A stretch of 64,000 bases of DNA, from assembly GCA_047975195.1 (NCBI GenBank), contig JBKEDB010000058.1, forward strand, positions 1 through 64,000, written 5' to 3'. The position numbers were made by a program, and so were the translations under genes. The stretch is from Cumulibacter sp047975195. GTDB lineage: Bacteria; Actinomycetota; Actinomycetes; Mycobacteriales; Antricoccaceae. The notes under the pieces are model-generated. The model did not search any database. It was not told the DNA's origin and saw nothing but the letters and a program-made list of their open reading frames with translations. This document shows positions 1 through 7,747 of this stretch, in pieces (position 1 is the first letter of the stretch; each line of letters starts with the position of its first letter).

Positions 1-341
1 GCGCGAGATCGTCCCGGGGTCCCGACCGATCTCGCGAGCGATCTCACGCACGCCCCAGTCCTGCGCTTTGAGCAGCGCGATCTCCTCGCGCACAGCGAAC
101 GACAGGTAGCGCCCCGTCGGCTGGAAGTTCACATCAAACGGCGGCATACCGCCAGCGTGCCGGAACCATCGCTGACCAACCGCCGACGCCACGCCGACGA
201 CCGCAGCGGCCTCGATCGGAAGCAGCCCCTGGCGATCCGTTCCCAGAACACCACCTCGACATGTCGTTGATACTTCGGATGACCAGGCGATCGCAGCTTG
301 GGACGGATCGCCCGATCGGCAGCTTGCTGACGACGGACCAC
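1..341 (-). pseudogene. IS30-family transposase, N-terminal fragment with a frameshift
   Basis: Reading the minus strand from 341 gives a basic N-terminus ending in FWERIARG. The family sequence then resumes in another frame as LLPIEAAAVVGVASAVG and continues through QRWFRHAGGMPPF to GRYLSFAVREEIALLKAQ and VREIAREIGRDPGTISR at the edge. The last part is the IS30 helix-turn-helix that binds the element ends. One base appears to be missing in the G-run near 226-230, so a single frame cannot make the protein. I see no A- or T-rich slippery site that would suggest programmed frameshifting. The DDE catalytic domain would lie left of base 1. The family assignment is firm; loss of function is likely. 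Confidence 0.75.
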
Positions 342-388
342 TGCACACCTCCATGACGAGATGTTGCGACGACCGATTAAATCCGCCC
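1..388 (-). mobile_element. Partial IS30-family insertion sequence running off the left edge
   Basis: The left edge holds the 5' part of an IS30-type element: a transposase N-terminus on the minus strand preceded by a GC-rich end sequence. The likely element end is near 383-388, because the neighbouring isomerase-like gene loses its family sequence there and runs into a stop (TAA at 377-379) inside the element. The other end, any target duplication and the catalytic domain lie outside the window. The exact border is inferred from where the host gene stops matching its family. Confidence 0.6.
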
Positions 389-817
389 TGTTAACTCGAA
401 TGCGCGGGTCGGCAGGTAGTCCAGCAGGGCTATCGCGCCGACCGGCGTCGTGGCCACCGCGTCGTCCTGCTGTGCATTCACCCGCGCCCGCACCCGGTCA
501 GCGATCTCACCGATGACCCTGATCGGGTCGTCGCCGAGCGCGATCCCAGCAGCGCGTCCGCGCTCGGTGACCGCAGTGCGATCGGCTAAGCCCGCACGCG
601 TGGCGATGAAGTACTCACTCGGGCTGCGCAGCGAAATCACTTCAGGCTCTGCGGCCAGATAGGTCTCGATTGTCTGGAAGGCGCGCGCCGAATGGCCCAA
701 CAACGATCGGACATCCCACTCGCCGAGTCCGGGTTCGTCCAGCGCGTCCGCGCTAACACCGTTGACGACCGTGAGATATCCGGCAGCGGCGGTGGTGAAC
801 CACTCACGCGGGGACAT
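377..817 (-). CDS. DinB/MDMPI-type protein, C-terminus cut off by the IS element
   Basis: This resembles the N-terminal domain of mycothiol-dependent maleylpyruvate isomerase-like proteins, a DinB four-helix fold that binds a metal through histidines. EWDVRSLLGHSARA is the family's first metal-site helix, and LLDYLPTRAFELT is a conserved late segment. Family members normally continue with an HGxD helix carrying the last ligands. Here the frame ends GRI-stop directly after AFELT, where the IS element begins, so the protein lacks that helix. The start at 817 (MSPREWF) fits the family; an ATG at 862 would add 15 residues with no family match. It is probably a non-functional remnant. Its family links it to the mycothiol genes elsewhere in the window. 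Confidence 0.7.
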   Translation of the reverse strand: MSPREWFTTAAAGYLTVVNGVSADALDEPGLGEWDVRSLLGHSARAFQTIETYLAAEPEVISLRSPSEYFIATRAGLADRTAVTERGRAAGIALGDDPIRVIGEIADRVRARVNAQQDDAVATTPVGAIALLDYLPTRAFELTGRI

Positions 818-950
818 GCCCTCAGTATCTTGCGAATCGCGGTCGTGCGCTAGCCCGGGCATGGCTAAGGGTTGCGATCTGTCGCCAGACAGCCCAAGAT
901 CGGTGGCTACGTCCGTTGTGGGCGCGGGTTACCGACAGATGGAGATTCGC

Positions 951-1655
951 ATGACGACATACGTTCTGGTCCACGGCGCCTGGGGCGGCCCGCACCAATT
1001 CGGCAAAGTCCGACGGCTCCTTCAGGCCGCAGGGCACGAGGTGTTCACGCCATGCCTCACCGGGATCGGCGAGCGTGCGCATCTGACCGGACCGCAGGTC
1101 AACCTCAGCACTCACGTCACAGACGTCGTCAATAGCGTGCTCTACGAAGATCTCGACGACATTGTGCTGGTCGGCTACTCGTACGGCGGCATGGTCGTGA
1201 CCGGGACACTCGATCACATCGGGGACCGAGTGCATGACCTCGTGTACCTCGACGCGTTTGTCCCTGCCGACGGCCAGAGCGCTCGCGCCCTACAGGGAGC
1301 AGGCGGATCGACTGCGCCGATCACGATCGGCGCAGACTGGCTGGTCAGTCCGGCGCCGCGCACGTACGACGATCCGGCGGACGCCGAGTGGCTCGGTCCG
1401 CGCCGCACGCCGCACCCGGCCGCCTGCTTCACCGAAGCCGTGCGACGCGCGCGACCGATTGAGGACGAGGCATTCAGCCTCACCTATATCAGGGCCGTGC
1501 AGGACGACGCGGCTGGCGGCGTCTTCACGGCGGCCGGCGACCATGCCAGTAATAGCCCGCGATGGCGTTACCGTGAGGTGGACACGAACCACATGATCCC
1601 CACCAACCGCCCGCAGGAACTCGCTGATCTGCTCCTCGAACTCCCCGCGCGGTAG
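951..1655 (+). CDS. Alpha/beta-hydrolase (esterase-like)
   Basis: The product is a 234-residue single-domain alpha/beta-hydrolase, probably cytoplasmic. The N-terminal strand MTTYVLVHGAWGG carries the HGAW oxyanion-loop motif. GYSYGG (Ser77) is the nucleophile elbow, and DTNHMIPTNRP near the C-terminus supplies the catalytic His. This pattern is typical of the EstC / salicylate-esterase-like group, which hydrolyses small esters; the substrate cannot be read from sequence. I chose the ATG at 951 because the family begins there. The in-frame extension back to 762 overlaps the divergent neighbour and looks non-coding. It converges on the cupin gene. Confidence 0.8.
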   Translation: MTTYVLVHGAWGGPHQFGKVRRLLQAAGHEVFTPCLTGIGERAHLTGPQVNLSTHVTDVVNSVLYEDLDDIVLVGYSYGGMVVTGTLDHIGDRVHDLVYLDAFVPADGQSARALQGAGGSTAPITIGADWLVSPAPRTYDDPADAEWLGPRRTPHPAACFTEAVRRARPIEDEAFSLTYIRAVQDDAAGGVFTAAGDHASNSPRWRYREVDTNHMIPTNRPQELADLLLELPAR

Positions 1656-1764
1656 CGGTCCCGGCATCACCCATAGAGGCACCAATATCATCGACCGGTC
1701 GCGCCAACCCTCCGGTTATCGACCAGGCAAGGGCGAGACCGGGTGGGTGATGCGGCGACGGAGG

Positions 1765-2169
1765 TTAGGCGGAGGCTGGACCGTCGACGTTCACCGTGGG
1801 GACGCCGGTGCCACAACGCACCAGCACGGCTTTCGAGACCGACTCCCCCGGGTTCGACTCCCGGTGGACGGCTCCCTTGGGCACGCGAATGAAGTCACCG
1901 GCCTTGGCCTCCACCACGGTCTCACCGTTCGGGCCTGATTCCAGGCGCATCGTCCCTTCGACCACGTAGATAGTGGTCTCGTGCTCGCCATGATGATGCC
2001 ATCCCGACACGGCCTGCGGCTGGGTGTCGACCGTACCGGTCCACATCCCTTCTGAATTGCTGGCCAGTCGCCGGTGCATACCGGGCGTCGGGTCGGCATC
2101 GGTGAGGTCGTCGCCCTGGATGAAGGCGACCGGCTCTGCTGGGTTATGCGAATTCTGTTCAGCGCTCAT
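1765..2169 (-). CDS. Single-domain cupin protein
   Basis: A 134-residue cupin. Motif 1 is GWHHHGEHETTIYVVEG, with the HxH and Glu metal ligands; motif 2 is PKGAVHRESNP with the last His. All four ligands are present, so a bound metal is likely. Small cupins of this type act as dioxygenases, isomerases or binding proteins, and nothing here selects one. The start at 2169 (MSAEQN) is preferred to 2223, because the extra 18 residues are charged and unlike the fold. It is convergent with the hydrolase upstream in the window. Confidence 0.75.
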   Translation of the reverse strand: MSAEQNSHNPAEPVAFIQGDDLTDADPTPGMHRRLASNSEGMWTGTVDTQPQAVSGWHHHGEHETTIYVVEGTMRLESGPNGETVVEAKAGDFIRVPKGAVHRESNPGESVSKAVLVRCGTGVPTVNVDGPASA

Positions 2170-2249
2170 GCTGTCATTCTGCCCTTTCTCGTATTTATCC
2201 GTGTTGCGACTGTCTGCAGTCAAAATAAACAGGCACGACGCAACAGTGC

Positions 2250-3398
2250 TCAGCGCCGCGAGGAGCGCGGACGCAGACCGCTGCGATCACGATGAACCGG
2301 CACGACGTGCGGATGTAGGTTCATCACGGCATCCGCCGATCCCAGGTCCGCGAGTTCCTGCAGGATGACTCGCGTAGGTGTCATGACCTGCAGATCGCTA
2401 CCATTACCCCGATCGAGCACCTGCTGGACCGGCAACCACTCGGACGCTAGCGCCTCAGTGGTGGTGTTCTGCGGCGAGCGAGGATCGCCCACCGGCAGAT
2501 GCGCCACCATGAAATGCACCTGGAACCGTTTCGGGAACCCCGGCGGCGTGGTCCAGTCGTCCCATGGCAGCAGTTCGGCGGGATCCAGCCGTACGCCAGT
2601 CTCCTCGTGTACCTCTCGAAGCCCGGTCGCGAGGATCGTGCGCACTGCTAACTGCGGGTCGTCGGCGGCGGCTACGAACGTGGACCCGCCCCACACCGAC
2701 ACAAGTTCGGAGAGCGCTTCGTCGTCGACGTCGGCTGGATGCTCCGCATCGACAGGGTCGATGCGCCCGCCAGGGAACACGACGGCTCCCGGCGCGAAGT
2801 CCATGGTGGACACGCGGTGTTGGATGAATACCTCAAGCCCGTCCTCGCCGTCGCGAATCGGGATCACGCTGACCGCCGAACGCGGTACGACGCCAGGCGT
2901 GATCCCGCGGACCATGGCTACTCTGCGTCCGCCTAGATGAAGTTCGGCGGCGCGTTCGCGTTCCAGCACTTCGTTGAGATAATCGGGAGCCGGGTCGATC
3001 ACCTCGAAGCCGAGTCGCTTGTAGAACGGCGCATTCCACGGCACATCGGCAAATGTCATCAAACTGATATTGGTTCCGCCGCGCTCCTCGATCGTTTCAC
3101 AGACCGCGTACGTGAGCGCCGTCCCCAACCCGCGTCGCAGGTGATCGGGATGGACGGCTAGTTGTTCGAAATGGAACCGTCCACCGCGCTCAAGAACGTG
3201 CGCGAATCCGACGACGGGGTCGCCGACCACGAGTATGAAGCCACCTTGCGCCGCACGCTGTTCTCCGGTCGGCGGAGTGCCCCAGTGACTGATCGGCATC
3301 AGCGGGGCGAACAGTTGGTCCGCCGCGGCTTCGATCGCCTGCAGGAATGGTAGATCCGATGGGGCTGCCGGTCGCACCACGGCGTCGTCGTAGCTCAT
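2250..3398 (-). CDS. GNAT acetyltransferase fused to a Nudix hydrolase
   Basis: A two-domain protein of 382 residues. Residues 1 to about 160 form a GNAT domain; LAVHPDHLRRGLGTALTYAV carries the acetyl-CoA pyrophosphate loop (RRGLGT), and FYKRLGFEV is the usual late strand. From about residue 175 onward it is a Nudix domain. Its box is split: GAVVFPGGRIDP is separated by about 45 residues from GLREVHEETGV (the REVxEExG part). Such an insertion is typical of NUDT7/NUDT19-like CoA diphosphatases. Joining the two would combine acyl-group transfer with CoA or nucleotide cleavage. The start at 3398 overlaps the upstream stop as ATGA, so the two genes are translationally coupled. Confidence 0.8.
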   Translation of the reverse strand: MSYDDAVVRPAAPSDLPFLQAIEAAADQLFAPLMPISHWGTPPTGEQRAAQGGFILVVGDPVVGFAHVLERGGRFHFEQLAVHPDHLRRGLGTALTYAVCETIEERGGTNISLMTFADVPWNAPFYKRLGFEVIDPAPDYLNEVLERERAAELHLGGRRVAMVRGITPGVVPRSAVSVIPIRDGEDGLEVFIQHRVSTMDFAPGAVVFPGGRIDPVDAEHPADVDDEALSELVSVWGGSTFVAAADDPQLAVRTILATGLREVHEETGVRLDPAELLPWDDWTTPPGFPKRFQVHFMVAHLPVGDPRSPQNTTTEALASEWLPVQQVLDRGNGSDLQVMTPTRVILQELADLGSADAVMNLHPHVVPVHRDRSGLRPRSSRR

Positions 3399-3643
3399 GT
3401 TGTTCCTTGAGGGCCGAAGTCCGCGGGCCTGGGCCACGCGGCCTCGCCGGCCATGCGTCGCGCTTCGTCCAGGGGCACGACGTCGGTGCCGTAACGCAGC
3501 AGAGTTTCCATATTCGCGCTGTCCGGCGCCGCGCGGTTAAACACCTCGGGCGCGAGGGTGCTTCGACCCATGATCTCGCACAGCGGCGCGTATTCACACC
3601 TCGTCAGCCCCTCGGCCGACCGTAGCGTGGTGGTATCGCTCAT
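3395..3643 (-). CDS. Small protein of unknown function, coupled to GNAT-Nudix
   Basis: An 82-residue soluble protein that I do not recognise. It begins MSDTTTLRSAEG and has two Cys in CEYAPLCEIMG, followed by an acidic and helical stretch (LRYGTDVVPLDEARRMAGEA). There is no membrane segment or signal peptide. Its TGA overlaps the ATG of the GNAT-Nudix gene, so the two are made together and may act together. The start at 3643 was chosen from the compact sequence; the extension to 3784 is rich in Arg and Pro and reads like non-coding DNA. Confidence 0.55.
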   Translation of the reverse strand: MSDTTTLRSAEGLTRCEYAPLCEIMGRSTLAPEVFNRAAPDSANMETLLRYGTDVVPLDEARRMAGEAAWPRPADFGPQGTT

Positions 3644-3725
3644 CGTCGTGTCCCTTTCCGGTCCTGCGTACCGATCATGCCGCGTGCCTCCAGGCGGTCG
3701 TACGCCGGTAGCAATGGCGCTGCAA

Positions 3726-4496
3726 TTACCGCGGTCGCACCGTGAGAATTTGCGACATAGCCCCGATCGGACCGGTTTCGTCATGCAGGATGCTGTGGGT
3801 CAGGCCCAGGCCGTTGGCCCCAAACGATACTGACGTATCGAAGCCGAGCCACTCACCGGCGGGCTGATTAAAGAAGTGCGCGGTCAAGTCGACGTTCGGG
3901 AACGAGACTATATCGGGAGACTGGCGCACGGTGAATCCGTTGGCGATGTCAATGAGCCCACTGGCTCGCGCCAGCGGACTCACCGCCTCATCTCGAATCA
4001 GCGGGACTTTGGGTCGCACCCAGTACGCGGCGCGACCCGGCGCGCACTGCTGGCGGTATGCATCGGCTGAGGCGATGAACCCGCCCGGCCAGACCTCGCT
4101 GGGACTCCACGCCGTCATCTGCGTGCGCGGTGGGATCGACGATAGTGCGGTCCCGGCGTACGCCCCGGTATCGCCGCCGGCCATCAGCCAGGCCCGCAGC
4201 AGCACGATATCTCGGCCACCGTGCGCTAATGCAGCCTCTACCAACTCGATCGTCCGACCCGGGCGCACCACCCGTACGGCGATGGTCATGTCGCCGACAG
4301 GGACGGTCCCAAGGATGTCGTAGGACAAGCGGCCGATCTGCAGGCCGTCGTCCCGACGCGTATCACGGTCGCGCTCGATCTCATGCACCAGCAAACCAAG
4401 CGACGGTCCGATGTGCTGCTCGTCGAGTGACCATGCGCCAGTCGTGTGTTCACCCGCGCGATAGGTCAATTCGTCGAGGCGCCCGAAGTACGCCAA
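3726..4496 (-). CDS. Acyl-CoA thioesterase-like double-hotdog protein (TTG start)
   Basis: A protein of about 256 residues with the pattern of thioesterase/acyl-CoA hydrolase families. The N-terminal half holds ELTYRAGEHTTGAWSLDEQHIGPSLGLLVHEIE. The C-terminal half has FPNVDLTAHFFNQPAGEWLGFDTSVSFGANGLGLTHSILHDETGPIG split over two strands. The GLGLTHSxLHDxxGPIG ending is characteristic. No ATG gives a sensible N-terminus. A GGGGAGGA ribosome site sits six bases before a TTG at 4496, which I take as the start. It lies just downstream of an acyl-CoA ligase on the same strand and probably acts on CoA thioesters. Confidence 0.7.
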   Translation of the reverse strand: MAYFGRLDELTYRAGEHTTGAWSLDEQHIGPSLGLLVHEIERDRDTRRDDGLQIGRLSYDILGTVPVGDMTIAVRVVRPGRTIELVEAALAHGGRDIVLLRAWLMAGGDTGAYAGTALSSIPPRTQMTAWSPSEVWPGGFIASADAYRQQCAPGRAAYWVRPKVPLIRDEAVSPLARASGLIDIANGFTVRQSPDIVSFPNVDLTAHFFNQPAGEWLGFDTSVSFGANGLGLTHSILHDETGPIGAMSQILTVRPR

Positions 4497-4536
4497 CGTG
4501 TGTCCTCCCCGGATGAGTTGCGAGCACCGCTCCCAG

Positions 4537-6207
4537 TTACTGCTCGTACAGGTCGCCGTACTGAACCCGCATGACCTTCTTGTCGAGTTTGCCCACGCTG
4601 GTGCGCGGCAGGACGTCGACGATTTCAAGGTGGTCGGGCAACTGCCACTTCGCGAACTTGCCGACGAGTACCTCCTGCACCTCCTGCAGTGATACTGGGT
4701 CGGTAGGATCGGTCACCACGATCGCGACCGGACGTTCCTGCCACTTCGGGTGACTGATTCCCACGACCGCGGCGTCGCGCACCTTCGGATGGCCAAGGAT
4801 GGCGTTCTCCATATCGATCGACGAGATCCACTCCCCGCCGCTCTTGACGACGTCCTTGATCCGGTCGGTGAGCTTGAGGTACCCGGTGTCCGAGATCATC
4901 CCGACGTCACCCGAGCGCCAGTAGCCCTCGTGGAATCGTGCCGCAGACTCCTCAGGCGACTCTTGCAGGTTGTGGTATTTCTCGATGATCCAAGGGCCGC
5001 GCAACAGTACTTCGCCTTGCGCCGATCCGTCGTGCGGTAGATCGTTGTTGTCGGCGTCCACGATCCGGAAGTCGACGCCGCTCAGCGGCAGACCCTGATA
5101 GCGCTTGAGGTCCCAGCGTTCCTCTTCGCTGAGCTTGTCCGCCAGCGACGGCTTCATGCCGAGGTTGCACGCGACCATCGGAGTTGTCTCAGTGGCACCG
5201 TATCCGTGAATCACATCGGCGCCCGTGTAGTCGTAGAAGTCGCGCATCATGGAGATCGGCGGCTCGGTGGCGCCACAGATCAACCGCGCTTTGCTGAGAT
5301 CCGGGCGTTCGTCGAGGGTCTTGATGTAGTTGATCATCGGCTGGAAGATCGCCGGTGCGCCCGGCGCGACGGTTACGCTCTCGGACACGATGGCGTCGAC
5401 CAACATTCCGGTGTCCTCCGCGCTGTACTGCCCCGGTAGGACGACCTTCGCCGCGGTCATGACGGCGGCCTGCGGCAGACCCCAGCATGACGCGTGGAAC
5501 ATCGGCGTGATCATCATGACCGCGTCCTCGCGGTTCATCCGCACGGCCAGCGCTAGCGAACTCGAGTGCACATAGATACCGCGATGCGAGTAGTACACGC
5601 CCTTGGGGGAACCGGTCGTGCCGGTCGTGTAGCAGGCGCTGTACGCGGAGGTCTCGGCGATCATCGGCCAGTCGTAGGTCGTCGACTCGGCGCGCACGAG
5701 GTCCTCGAAATGCACCACGTTCCCCAGGCTGGTGCTGATCTGATCGAGCGGCTTGTCGCTCATTACGATCCACTTTTCGACGCCGGTCGCGACCTCGGCG
5801 AGCTTCTCGGCGATCGGCAGCAGAGTTTCATCGACACACACGAATCGCGCATTCGCGTGGTTCGTGACGTACCCGAGGTCTTCGGTGGCCAGTCGCAGGT
5901 TCATCTGCAGCATGACCGCGCCGATACCGGGAATGCCCCAATACAGTTCCCAATGCCGGATGCTGTTCCAGTCCAGCACGCCGACGACGTCACCTGGCTG
6001 GGCCCCCAGTGAGCTCAGCATGCCCGCGATCTGGGCAGAACGCTGCCAACAGTCCGCGTAGGTGTACCGCTGCCACTGCCCGTTTGAATCGCGGTAGGCG
6101 ATTTCCTGCTCCGGGTAGGTCCGCGCCGCGTGCCGCAGCAGCGTAGTCGTATTGAGCTGGTAGTGATCGCCGTGGGTGGCGGGCATTCCAGTGACGAGTT
6201 CGTACAT
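4537..6207 (-). CDS. Fatty-acyl-CoA ligase (AMP-forming, AlkK-type)
   Basis: A 556-residue adenylate-forming enzyme that activates a carboxylic acid with ATP and CoA. YTTGTTGSPKGV is the phosphate loop, GYGATETTP the A5 motif, YWRSGDVG and DRIKDVVKSGGEWIS the hinge, and PRTSVGKLDKK carries the catalytic Lys. These fit the medium/long-chain AlkK-like group. The next gene downstream is a thioesterase-like protein (41 bp away), and the hydrolase upstream ends three bases before this start, so the three form an operon. The substrate is unknown; medium-chain fatty acids are the usual guess for the group. Confidence 0.88.
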   Translation of the reverse strand: MYELVTGMPATHGDHYQLNTTTLLRHAARTYPEQEIAYRDSNGQWQRYTYADCWQRSAQIAGMLSSLGAQPGDVVGVLDWNSIRHWELYWGIPGIGAVMLQMNLRLATEDLGYVTNHANARFVCVDETLLPIAEKLAEVATGVEKWIVMSDKPLDQISTSLGNVVHFEDLVRAESTTYDWPMIAETSAYSACYTTGTTGSPKGVYYSHRGIYVHSSSLALAVRMNREDAVMMITPMFHASCWGLPQAAVMTAAKVVLPGQYSAEDTGMLVDAIVSESVTVAPGAPAIFQPMINYIKTLDERPDLSKARLICGATEPPISMMRDFYDYTGADVIHGYGATETTPMVACNLGMKPSLADKLSEEERWDLKRYQGLPLSGVDFRIVDADNNDLPHDGSAQGEVLLRGPWIIEKYHNLQESPEESAARFHEGYWRSGDVGMISDTGYLKLTDRIKDVVKSGGEWISSIDMENAILGHPKVRDAAVVGISHPKWQERPVAIVVTDPTDPVSLQEVQEVLVGKFAKWQLPDHLEIVDVLPRTSVGKLDKKVMRVQYGDLYEQ

Positions 6208-6210
6208 AGA

Positions 6211-7014
6211 TCAAGTCCGTTCGACGTGTGGTGCGGTGTGCTCCATGAAGTATCTCAGCGTGGTGATGAACGTGTCGCGCTGCTCGGAGTGAACCCAGTG
6301 TCCGGCGCCTTTAACCACGACCTTGCGTACCGCCGGAAAGTACTCGCGCATGCGTTCGCCGTACTCGGCGCGGACATAGTTCGACATTTCCCCGGCTACC
6401 CACAGCACTGGTCCGTCGTACAAGGCGAGATGCTGCGGAAACGAGCCGATATTTGCCAGATCACGCCGCAGCACATCCAGGTTCGCCTTCCAGGTGAAGC
6501 CGCTCGAGGAACGAATCAGGTTCTGCAACAGGAATCCACGGATCGTCGCGTTCGGCACCATGCTCGCGAGGATCGCGTCGGCATCCGCACGCGTGGCGAC
6601 CTGGTCCAGATCGATTGCAGCGAGGCTGTCGAGGTAGTGCCTGAACTCGGACATATCAGCGTGCTCAACCGGCGCGATGTCCACGACGCCCAGACGCTCG
6701 ACGAGATCCGGGTGGCGTAATGCGATCACCATCGCGACCTTGCCACCCATCGAATGGCCGATCACACTGGTTCGCCCGACTCGCTCGCGCAGCGTTGCGG
6801 CGATTGTGTCGGCCATGTCGACGTAGTCAACACTCTTCGTCCACGTCGACTCGCCGTGGTTCGGTAAGTCGATGAGCGCCGATCCATAGGTCGGCGCGAG
6901 TGCTTTAGCAACGCTCAGGAAGTTCTTGCCTTGCCCATACAGTCCATGTAGGAACGCGATCGTCGGTCCGTTCCCGGCGACCGTCGTCACGTGTACTTTG
7001 GCCCGATCAGACAT
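6211..7014 (-). CDS. Alpha/beta-hydrolase, YbfF/ABHD11-like
   Basis: A 267-residue alpha/beta-hydrolase. TIAFLHGLYGQGKNF gives the oxyanion loop, IDLPNHGES a conserved strand, GHSMGGKVAM the Ser nucleophile elbow, and KGAGHWVHSEQ the catalytic His. The DLPNHGxS and GHSMGGK pair is typical of the YbfF/ABHD11 acyl-esterase group. The start at 7014 (MSDRAKVH) fits; the extension to 7074 has no family match. Its stop lies three bases before the acyl-CoA ligase start, so it is the first gene of that operon and may feed the ligase with free acid. Confidence 0.82.
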   Translation of the reverse strand: MSDRAKVHVTTVAGNGPTIAFLHGLYGQGKNFLSVAKALAPTYGSALIDLPNHGESTWTKSVDYVDMADTIAATLRERVGRTSVIGHSMGGKVAMVIALRHPDLVERLGVVDIAPVEHADMSEFRHYLDSLAAIDLDQVATRADADAILASMVPNATIRGFLLQNLIRSSSGFTWKANLDVLRRDLANIGSFPQHLALYDGPVLWVAGEMSNYVRAEYGERMREYFPAVRKVVVKGAGHWVHSEQRDTFITTLRYFMEHTAPHVERT

Positions 7015-7043
7015 GCCTTTAGCGTAGTGGGCCAGGAAAACTC

Positions 7044-7694
7044 CTAGCCCCGGCCCGCTTGGGTACACAGGCATACCTTGTTGCCCTCGGGATCGGCGAG
7101 GACGACAAAATCTGGGGCGTGCTGGTCGTCGACAATCACGCCGCCGGCCGTGAGTGCCGCGGCGATCCGCTCATCCAGCGTGTCCTCAGCCACCCAGAGG
7201 TCGTAATGGAAACGCTGGCGCGGTTCTGGGTGCGGTTCAGTGGCTTGCAACCACAACCGGGGCAATCGCCCGTGCGGATCGGTGATCATGTCATCCACGA
7301 GCGCATCGCGCGAGCCGGCCAACACCACAGCCCAGAACTCTCCGACGGTGCCGTGCGCACTCGCATCCAGGGCCACATCTAGTTCGGCCAGCACCCGCGG
7401 GTCGGCGGCGATCCCCTTCGCTGCGGCGATCTGACTGATCTGCGCAGCGAGGTCGAGATCTCGCTCAGTGACCGCGCCAACGTCGTGACTCATCAACCGC
7501 ACGTCCAGGTACGGGTAACTCAGGCTCAGGTCAGGATGGTGATTGGCTGCCTGCGCGACGACGGTGATGTCCGCGACGAGTTCAGCACCGGTCACGAAGT
7601 CGCCGGTGCGGAACCGCGCATGCAACTCGCAGGCAAGGTAGCGCCAATCGGGCAGGTCCGCCGCACGTATCTCGGTTGCCGTTAACTGTCCCAT
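7044..7694 (-). CDS. Pterin-4a-carbinolamine dehydratase fused to a VOC/glyoxalase domain
   Basis: A 216-residue protein with two parts. Residues 1 to about 100 match pterin-4a-carbinolamine dehydratase (PCD/DCoH): AANHHPDLSLSYPYLDVRL followed by SHDVGAVTERDLDLA contains the His-His-Pro and later His of the active site. Residues about 110-216 form a VOC/glyoxalase-like domain ending in LADPEGNKVCLC. This pairing recurs in actinobacteria, where it is usually annotated as a dehydratase. The ATG at 7694 is preceded by GGAGG and gives the family N-terminus; the long upstream extension is not coding. It is divergent from the GMC oxidoreductase gene. Confidence 0.8.
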   Translation of the reverse strand: MGQLTATEIRAADLPDWRYLACELHARFRTGDFVTGAELVADITVVAQAANHHPDLSLSYPYLDVRLMSHDVGAVTERDLDLAAQISQIAAAKGIAADPRVLAELDVALDASAHGTVGEFWAVVLAGSRDALVDDMITDPHGRLPRLWLQATEPHPEPRQRFHYDLWVAEDTLDERIAAALTAGGVIVDDQHAPDFVVLADPEGNKVCLCTQAGRG

Positions 7695-7747
7695 TCCTCG
7701 ATCCTCCCAGCCCGTGCAGTGCTGCGCCACCATCGCCGCCTGGCACC

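Noticed and set aside
226..230. Programmed frameshift in the IS30-type transposase
   Set aside because: IS30 elements are normally read in one frame, and the G-run is not a known slippery site here. A deletion or base error is simpler.
1660..1752. Inverted repeat GCATCACCCA / TGGGTGATGC between the hydrolase and cupin genes
   Set aside because: The arms are about 70 bases apart with no compact stem, so a terminator or operator cannot be supported; chance is likely.
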